A stretch of 9,011 nucleotides of DNA from an uncultured Acetobacter sp. (GTDB lineage: Bacteria; Pseudomonadota; Alphaproteobacteria; Acetobacterales; Acetobacteraceae), in contig NZ_CALLXM010000167.1 in NCBI RefSeq assembly GCF_937875265.1, positions 1 to 9,011 of the forward strand, read 5' to 3'. Positions 1 through 3,875 of the stretch are shown piece after piece; the first letter of the stretch is position 1, and each line of letters opens with the position of its first letter. The notes below the pieces were generated by a model. That model was not told where the DNA came from. It searched no databases and saw nothing but the letters and a program-made list of their open reading frames with translations. The translations under genes were made by a program, and so were the position numbers.

Positions 1-179
1 CGCAGGCGGCGGACTTCACCGGCAAAAACCAGCGGCGGGTAGGCGCTCAGGCGGCCTTCAACAGCTTTTACCGCATCCTGATCCGGATACGTGGGCATTT
101 GCCGGACTGGAAACGACCGCCAGCTATCCGGCATCCAGGCTTTAGACGTCGGGTGGGGCTGGTTGAGCGAGGCACTCAT
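1..179 (-). CDS. Class II DAHP synthase, N-terminal 59 codons (runs off the left edge)
   Basis: This is the start of 3-deoxy-D-arabino-heptulosonate 7-phosphate synthase of the class II (plant-like) type. The enzyme condenses PEP with erythrose 4-phosphate, the first step of the shikimate pathway, in the cytoplasm. The visible residues read MSASLNQPHPTSKAWMPDSW, then a stretch containing PVRQMPTYPD, and end with PPLVFAGEVRRL. The W-x-P-D-S-W, Q-M-P-x-Y-P-D and P-P-L-V-F-A-G-E pattern is the characteristic N-terminus of this family. The family is usually about 450-470 residues, so some 400 residues lie outside the window. The ATG is at 177-179, with an AGGA ribosome site at 187-190 (7-base spacer). 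I give no symbol because several names (aroG, aroF, aroA) are used for class II enzymes. The family call is confident although the catalytic part is not visible. Confidence 0.9.
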   Translation of the reverse strand, partial: MSASLNQPHPTSKAWMPDSWRSFPVRQMPTYPDQDAVKAVEGRLSAYPPLVFAGEVRRL

Positions 180-264
180 GGGTCGATCCTGTCTGTTCAT
201 TCTTGGGTAAAGGGAAGGCCTGATGAAAAAGTTTTACAGGGGCCTTTGGTACGGAAGGGGTGTC

Positions 265-293
265 TTTATGTCTAAAACCGTCGCAATACGCAA
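265..293 (-). promoter_or_regulatory. Candidate promoter for the DAHP synthase gene
   Basis: On the minus strand, TTGCGT (288-293) is followed after 17 bases by CATAAA (265-270). These match 3/6 and 4/6 of the sigma-70 consensus hexamers with ideal spacing. Transcription would begin roughly 80 bases before the ATG at 179. The -35 box coincides with one copy of the GCAATACGCAA repeat. The match is weak and other hexamer pairs can be drawn in this A+T-rich stretch. Confidence 0.3.
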
Positions 294-349
294 ATTTTGT
301 TAAGGTTAAATGGTGTTGCTTTTTAATGACTGCAATACGGATTGCGTAT
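283..349. repeat. GCAATACG repeat cluster, possible operator
   Basis: GCAATACG occurs at 283-290 and again at 332-339. ATACGCAA (286-293) is also present as its exact reverse complement TTGCGTAT (342-349). The right-hand site contains a perfect small palindrome, GCAAT-ACGG-ATTGC (332-345). Repeated half-sites in both orientations upstream of a biosynthetic gene resemble a regulator binding region. I do not recognise the motif as that of a named regulator, so the role is inferred from arrangement only. Confidence 0.4.
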
Positions 350-395
350 GAGGAATGGCGCATGTGTTACACGGGTATGGCTGTTCCAAGGGTAG

Positions 396-431
396 ATCTT
401 ACTATTAGACTCCGAATGTTTTCAGTAAGAT
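396..431. repeat. 8-bp perfect inverted repeat, ATCTTACT/AGTAAGAT
   Basis: ATCTTACT (396-403) pairs exactly with AGTAAGAT (424-431) across a 20-base loop. The arms do not extend perfectly outward. It lies about 150 bases before the exported-protein gene at 584 and directly before a second hairpin. It could be a regulator site or part of a structured RNA. No T-run follows, so it is unlikely to be an intrinsic terminator. Confidence 0.4.
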
Positions 432-433
432 AG

Positions 434-450
434 CCCCTACAACTGAGGGG
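434..450. repeat. Small hairpin CCCCT/AGGGG
   Basis: CCCCT (434-438) and AGGGG (446-450) form a 5-bp GC-rich stem with a 7-base loop. It starts three bases after the ATCTTACT inverted repeat. An alternative pairing of CTAC (437-440) with GTAG (451-454) competes with it. No T-run follows on either strand. Alone it is a weak signal; together with its neighbour it suggests a structured segment. Confidence 0.3.
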
Positions 451-583
451 GTAGCGGACATAACGCCTTGTGATGAAACCTGATTGGATTTTTTTGCGGG
501 TTGGTGCGATACTGGACGCTTGTCGCCCGTGCCAGGTCTCTGAGTGCAGGTTATGGTCCATTTCTTTCGCGGGGTGACGCGCA

Positions 584-973
584 ATGGCGCAGCTGCGTAA
601 ACCGTCTTTACTTCTGGTCACCGGGCTTTGCCTCGGTTTCAGTCTGGCTACGGGCTTGTCCGCTGCTTATGCTGATCCGGCGCTGACACCTGATGATAAT
701 ATTTCGTTCGGGGATGACGCGTCTTCTTCCAGCAGCAAGCCTACTGAAAAGAAGACCGTGCATGGTCATCGCAGCCTGCCGCCTGGTTATCAGGATGCGC
801 CATCCATGGAGTTTAATCATGGTGCCGACCCTGACCACCTGGCAAAAGTGCATCGCGATGCTGTGACGGGCACGGATCTTTCCCGGTATGGTTCCGCTTA
901 TGAAAACAGTGGCCCCTATGGTTCCGGCCAGATGGGTGATGCAACCGGGAATGGCTGGGTCACGCCCCGCTGA
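584..973 (+). CDS. Small exported protein of unknown function
   Basis: A 129-residue protein with a clear Sec signal peptide: a basic start (MAQLRK), a hydrophobic core over residues 8-28 and a likely cleavage site after AYA at residue 30. The mature part of about 99 residues is hydrophilic. It has a serine run near 47-51, a lysine/histidine-rich stretch around 52-63, and a Gly/Tyr/Asn/Ser-rich tail with no cysteine. This suggests a periplasmic or secreted, possibly poorly ordered protein. I do not recognise the family. The ATG at 584 follows GGGGTGA at 571-577 with a 6-base spacer. The overlapping minus-strand frame (608-982) is judged a shadow, since the plus frame has both signal peptide and ribosome site. 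The gene stands alone and converges on the IMPACT-family gene through a hairpin. Confidence 0.8.
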   Translation: MAQLRKPSLLLVTGLCLGFSLATGLSAAYADPALTPDDNISFGDDASSSSSKPTEKKTVHGHRSLPPGYQDAPSMEFNHGADPDHLAKVHRDAVTGTDLSRYGSAYENSGPYGSGQMGDATGNGWVTPR

Positions 974-987
974 ACCCGGCATGGCGT

Positions 988-1022
988 GAAGCCTGCCTGC
1001 ACAAGTGTGCGGGCGGGGCTTC
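988..1022. terminator. GC-rich hairpin between convergent genes
   Basis: GAAGCCTGCCTGCAC (988-1002) folds back on GTGCGGGCGGGGCTTC (1007-1022) with loop AAGT. The stem has about 15 pairs including some G-U pairs and one bulge. It fills the 48-base gap between the stop at 971-973 and the stop of the IMPACT gene at 1022-1024, touching the last base of that stop codon. There is no long T-run on either strand, so it may slow or end transcription in both directions only partly, or protect 3' ends. Confidence 0.5.
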
Positions 1023-1633
1023 TAGTCCTCTTCCACGACCCTCACAGTGGTCTGACCACTGGTTAAATCCAGAATACGGTTTGTAATCATCTCCTGTTGT
1101 TCCACGGGCAGGGTGAGCACAATCTGTGCGCCTGTGCTGTCAAATTCAGGCGGCGCACTTTCTGTTCCTGTCCACTCCTGCATTCTGGCCTGCATGAGGG
1201 ACAGAAGTGAAAACGAGCAGTGAAAACTGAGCCGTGTGCGCTCAATCAGCTCTTCCTTCGGTGCTTCCCGCAGGCATTCAGCCGCTGTGCCGCCATAGGC
1301 GCGCACAAGCCCACCTGCGCCAAGCTTGACCCCGCCAAACCAGCGGGAGACGACAATGGCCACAAGATCCAGCTTCTGCGACGTAATCATCTGCAAAATG
1401 GGGCGGCCAGCGGTACCGGAAGGTTCGGCTGCATCATGGCAGCGGCAATGCGGCCCAACCTGCCAGGCCCAGCAGTGGTGTGAGGCATCAGGCGCTGCGG
1501 CGGCTATGCCTGAAATAAATGCGTCTGCTTCTTCAATCGTTTGCACAGGTGCAGCACTGGCCACAAACCGGCTTTTTTTGATCTCCCGTTCCAGTGTGAA
1601 CGGGCCGGTTAGTGTTTCCGTCATGGTGCGCAT
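1022..1633 (-). CDS. IMPACT/YigZ-family (UPF0029) protein
   Basis: About 203 residues, the usual length for bacterial YigZ-type proteins. The N-terminal IMPACT domain is plain: EIKKSRF (residues 17-23), SHHCWAWQVG (51-60), EPSGTAGRPIL (70-80) and SRWFGGVKLGAGGLVRAYG (96-114). A smaller C-terminal alpha/beta domain follows, roughly residues 128-195. Eukaryotic IMPACT is linked to control of the translation kinase GCN2. The bacterial role is not settled, so none is assigned. In family members I recall, EPSGTAG is preceded by Asp-Asp-Gly; here it is Asp-Ala-Ala. I chose the ATG at 1631-1633 because AGG at 1643-1645 lies 9 bases upstream. ATG at 1622-1624 and TTG at 1652-1654 are alternatives. 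The gene is divergent from the OHCU-decarboxylase-like gene and convergent with the exported protein at 584. Confidence 0.88.
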   Translation of the reverse strand: MRTMTETLTGPFTLEREIKKSRFVASAAPVQTIEEADAFISGIAAAAPDASHHCWAWQVGPHCRCHDAAEPSGTAGRPILQMITSQKLDLVAIVVSRWFGGVKLGAGGLVRAYGGTAAECLREAPKEELIERTRLSFHCSFSLLSLMQARMQEWTGTESAPPEFDSTGAQIVLTLPVEQQEMITNRILDLTSGQTTVRVVEED

Positions 1634-1744
1634 GATACTGGGCCTGCCGGACAAGGGACAAGGCCCGGATGCCGGAAAACCGTGTATCAGCAGGAAAAGG
1701 CAGCGCCGTGCATGGGCCGCATGAACGATAGGTGCTGGCAGGCG

Positions 1745-1775
1745 TTGTCTGTTTTCTCCCGGTCTCCCATTTAAA
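1745..1775 (+). promoter_or_regulatory. Weak candidate promoter for the OHCU-decarboxylase-like gene
   Basis: TTGTCT (1745-1750) and TTTAAA (1770-1775) each match 4/6 of the sigma-70 hexamers, with a long 19-base spacer. They lie in the 235-base gap between divergent genes, about 95 bases before the ATG at 1869. Nothing better was seen on the plus strand of this gap. Confidence 0.2.
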
Positions 1776-1868
1776 GGGGCATGCCTTCAGGCCGGGCCTG
1801 CACCGGATGGGCAAAAATGGAACACGTCAGCCTTGTCAGAACAGGGCTGAAACGGAGGCATACTCTCT

Positions 1869-2405
1869 ATGAACGAGTCCGCAATGCGCGCGGTTAACGC
1901 CATGAGTCGCTCTGATTTTGTTGCGACATTCGGGTCTGTTTTCAAAGACGCACCCTGGGCGGCTGAAGAAGCCTTTGAATGCCGACCGTTTGCTGATCTT
2001 TCTGCCTTGAAAAGCACGATGATGGCTATGGTCCGTGGTGCGCCAGAAGAGGCCCGCCTGCGGGTTCTGCGGTCTTACCCCGGGCTGGAAAACGTGTTGG
2101 CGGTGTCATCCCTTAAACAGAGGATTGCCTCCAGTTCCACCGTGCCTGCTGGTCTGGATCAGCTTTCTCCTGAAGAATTTGCGCAATTTCGGTCTTTAAA
2201 CAAATCCTACCACGAGCGGTTTGATATTCCGTTCATCCTCTACGCTGAAGGCAAGACTGCGGAGGGTGTCATGGCATTGCTGGAACAGCGGCTTCGGCAC
2301 GAACCGGAGGTGGAAGAGGCCATTGCGTTCCGGGAAATTGGGCATTTTGCCGCCTCTGAGTTTCAGGCTATCTGCCAGAAACTGGCTGCGGCACAGGGTG
2401 ACTGA
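1869..2405 (+). CDS. OHCU-decarboxylase-fold protein (UraD-like), active site not conserved
   Basis: 178 residues matching the helical 2-oxo-4-hydroxy-4-carboxy-5-ureidoimidazoline decarboxylase family along its length. Landmarks are FVATFGSVF (17-25), APWAAEEAF (28-36), RPFADLSAL (39-47), LRSYPGLE (67-74), AGLDQLSPEEF (94-104), SLNKSYHERFDIPFIL (109-124) and the C-terminal helices to about 168. True members convert the urate hydrolysis product OHCU to S-allantoin. Aligned without gaps to the family, the catalytic His of the HPDL motif is Tyr70. The Ser and Glu of the following SxxE motif are Ala87 and Ser90, and the C-terminal Arg is Glu164. Pro71 is kept. Decarboxylase activity is therefore doubtful. 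No other urate gene lies in the window. The ATG at 1869 follows CGGAGG (1853-1858) with a 10-base spacer. The fold call is confident; the function is unknown. Confidence 0.8.
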   Translation: MNESAMRAVNAMSRSDFVATFGSVFKDAPWAAEEAFECRPFADLSALKSTMMAMVRGAPEEARLRVLRSYPGLENVLAVSSLKQRIASSSTVPAGLDQLSPEEFAQFRSLNKSYHERFDIPFILYAEGKTAEGVMALLEQRLRHEPEVEEAIAFREIGHFAASEFQAICQKLAAAQGD

Positions 2406-2464
2406 CGTCACTGAGGGCCGTTGCGCGCATGACGGAACCATTTGAGGAGCTTCTTCTGGGGCGG

Positions 2465-2492
2465 GCCTGACTGCGGCCTTAACACGTCAGGC
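2465..2492. repeat. 7-bp inverted repeat GCCTGAC/GTCAGGC downstream of the UraD-like gene
   Basis: GCCTGAC (2465-2471) pairs exactly with GTCAGGC (2486-2492) across a 14-base loop. It lies in the 172-base gap between the stop at 2403-2405 and the next gene at 2578. It could end the upstream transcript, but there is no T-run. The remainder of the gap shows no gene and no clear promoter. Confidence 0.3.
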
Positions 2493-2577
2493 ATGTTCTC
2501 CTGCATTGCGCATCGGGTTAAAACCGGGCAAAGATCGGCAAGCTTGAGGCTGTTTGGATGCGGGAGGTCAACGCGCT

Positions 2578-2955
2578 ATGGCACACTGGTTCCGTAAGGG
2601 ATGTTTTCTGGCTGCTGGTCTGTGGGCCGTGGCATTGCCCGTTCTGACAGTTTCTCCCGCTCTGGCGGATGATGATGACGAGGGTGGTGAAGAAAGCCAC
2701 AAAGGCCCGGACATGCATCATCTGGCTGCAAAGCCCCCGCTGCCGCGTGCGCATAAGGATTTCAGCAAGTTCCGCTACCGCCCGGAAGGGGACAAGGTGC
2801 AGGAACAGGCTGAGGCAAACCGGCTGCTGTTCTGGACACAGGACGGTCGGCCAGATGGTTATGCCGAGCGACGGGGCAGCAGCATTATCTATTATAACGC
2901 GCAGGGGCAGGCCATTCGCGTGCAGCGTCTGGAAGCGTCTGAACTGGAAGACTAA
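2578..2955 (+). CDS. Small exported acidic-start protein of unknown function
   Basis: 125 residues with a Sec signal peptide: MAHWFRK, a hydrophobic core over residues 9-27 and a likely cut after ALA at residue 30. The mature protein opens with an acidic cluster (DDDDEGGEE). A proline/basic stretch follows (residues 49-70), then a C-terminal part (about 84-118) containing DGRPDGYAERRGSSIIYYN and an alternating pattern typical of beta-strands. The only cysteine is in the signal peptide. It is probably periplasmic or secreted. I do not recognise the family. I chose the ATG at 2578 rather than the in-frame one at 2554 because GGGAGG (2562-2567) lies 10 bases before it and the shorter start gives a normal signal peptide. 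It resembles the protein at 584 in size and export but I see no clear sequence similarity. Confidence 0.8.
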   Translation: MAHWFRKGCFLAAGLWAVALPVLTVSPALADDDDEGGEESHKGPDMHHLAAKPPLPRAHKDFSKFRYRPEGDKVQEQAEANRLLFWTQDGRPDGYAERRGSSIIYYNAQGQAIRVQRLEASELED

Positions 2956-2960
2956 CCAGT

Positions 2961-2982
2961 CAGAACGCTGCGTCTCGTTCTG
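2961..2982. terminator. Hairpin between convergent genes
   Basis: CAGAACG (2961-2967) and CGTTCTG (2976-2982) form a perfect 7-bp stem with an 8-base loop. It lies in the 39-base gap between the stop at 2953-2955 and the stop of the DUF299 gene at 2995. The flanking T content is low (TT after the stem on the plus strand), so it is a weak two-way terminator at best. Its position between two converging stop codons supports the call. Confidence 0.4.
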
Positions 2983-2994
2983 TTGACGCCGGGA

Positions 2995-3822
2995 TTACTG
3001 GGCGGTTGTCAGGTCCAGAATTGACGCTGACGTTTCTTCAATGGAGCGGCGGGTCACGTCAATAATCGGCCAGTTGTGGTGGCGGCACAGGCGACGTGCC
3101 CAGCGCAGTTCTTCCTGCACTTTTTCAAGGTCAATATAGGCGTAGTCAGCCGTGGAATCTGCGTGGCGGCTTGTTGGCATCATCTGGGAAAGACGGGTCC
3201 GCCGGATTTCAATCAGCGTTTCCGGATCAATTGTCAGGCCGATCACCGGGCATTTCAGCTGGAACAGCGCTGGCGGGGGCTCAAGGCCCATTACCAGTGG
3301 GATGTTGGCAGCTTTGATGCCCTTATTCGCCAGATAAAAACAGGTAGGTGTTTTGGAAACGCGGGAAACCCCGACCAGCACCAGATCAGCGTCTTTCAGG
3401 TCATCCGTTTCCTGACCATCGTCATGGGCCAGCACGTAATGCATGGCCTCAATTCTCTGATAATAATTCTCGTCCATAATGTACTGACCGCCAGGGTGAC
3501 GTGTGGCTGTTTCTCCCGTTTCGGTGGAGAGAAATGCCACGGCATTATCCAGAACATCCAGCAGGCGTACCTGAAGGCTGGCACAGCCGGTTTCCATATC
3601 AGCCTGCAAAACAGGGTCTGTCAGAGAAGACATGACAGGGCCACGGTCCAGGGCAATATGGCGCAGCACGCGCCGCAGTTGAAGGCGTGAGCGGATCAGG
3701 TTCCAGTGGCGCAGCCGAACATCAGTGTTGGGAAACTGGGCAATACATGCCCGAGCGACAGCATCCAGCGTCTGGCCAGTGGCTTCAGAGACAAGGTGCA
3801 GAGTTAAGGTGTTTTGCTGCAT
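2995..3822 (-). CDS. PPDK regulatory protein (DUF299 Ser/Thr kinase and phosphorylase)
   Basis: 275 residues, the normal size for the DUF299 family. Such proteins inactivate PPDK or PEP synthase by ADP-dependent phosphorylation of a threonine beside the catalytic histidine, and reactivate it by phosphate-dependent removal. Visible family features are HLVSEATGQTLDAVARA (residues 9-25), YYQRIEAMHYVLAHDDGQ (120-137), the nucleotide-binding loop GVSRVSKTPT (151-160) and YLANKGIKAANIPLV (163-177). The gene is 53 bases downstream of ppdK on the same strand, which points to PPDK rather than PEP synthase as substrate. The ATG at 3820-3822 has no clear Shine-Dalgarno sequence. A strong hairpin (3842-3870) lies in the gap, so expression relative to ppdK may be reduced. 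The family call is very confident. Confidence 0.95.
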   Translation of the reverse strand: MQQNTLTLHLVSEATGQTLDAVARACIAQFPNTDVRLRHWNLIRSRLQLRRVLRHIALDRGPVMSSLTDPVLQADMETGCASLQVRLLDVLDNAVAFLSTETGETATRHPGGQYIMDENYYQRIEAMHYVLAHDDGQETDDLKDADLVLVGVSRVSKTPTCFYLANKGIKAANIPLVMGLEPPPALFQLKCPVIGLTIDPETLIEIRRTRLSQMMPTSRHADSTADYAYIDLEKVQEELRWARRLCRHHNWPIIDVTRRSIEETSASILDLTTAQ

Positions 3823-3841
3823 GGCTGTTTACGTCAAAGCA

Positions 3842-3870
3842 ATGGCCGCCCCCCAATGGGAGGCGGCCAT
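3842..3870 (-). terminator. Strong hairpin in the ppdK-regulator gap
   Basis: ATGGCCGCC (3842-3850) pairs with GGCGGCCAT (3862-3870). One mismatch and three more C-G pairs close on a 3-base loop. The stem begins six bases beyond the ppdK stop and ends 19 bases before the ATG of the regulator. On the minus strand it is followed by TGCTTTGACG, a poor T-tract. It is probably a partial terminator or 3'-end stabiliser that lets some transcription through to the regulator gene. Confidence 0.55.
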
Positions 3871-3875
3871 GCTGT

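Larger units (their letters stand above)
180..583. other. 404-base non-coding region between divergent genes
   Basis: The DAHP synthase (minus) and a small exported protein (plus) diverge from this stretch. No open frame here looks like a gene: the frames present have no recognisable motif, no good ribosome site and no family resemblance. The stretch is visibly richer in A+T than its flanks, especially 265-350. It contains a GCAATACG repeat cluster (283-349), a candidate minus-strand promoter (265-293), two inverted repeats at 396-450, and a run of seven T at 489-495 with no obvious hairpin before it. It probably holds the promoters of both flanking genes. A small RNA cannot be excluded. Confidence 0.6.

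Noticed and set aside
142..363. 73-residue minus-strand frame overlapping the DAHP synthase start, considered as an attenuator leader peptide
   Set aside because: It has no run of Trp, Phe or Tyr codons, overlaps the DAHP synthase start in another frame, and lacks a ribosome site.
489..495. Seven-T run as an intrinsic terminator
   Set aside because: No stem-loop lies directly before it on the plus strand, and the matching A-run on the minus strand has no terminator meaning.
608..982. 124-residue minus-strand frame opposite the exported protein at 584-973
   Set aside because: The plus-strand frame has a clear signal peptide and a well-spaced ribosome site. The minus frame has no recognisable domain and would run through the hairpin at its start.
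2398..2411. GTGAC-TGAC-GTCAC inverted repeat, including TGACGTCA, at the end of the UraD-like gene
   Set aside because: It has only 5-bp arms spanning the stop codon. It is short enough to arise by chance and has no T-run.
3076..3690. 204-residue plus-strand frame opposite the PPDK regulator
   Set aside because: It is fully covered by the DUF299 gene with intact family motifs, and no ribosome site or domain supports it.
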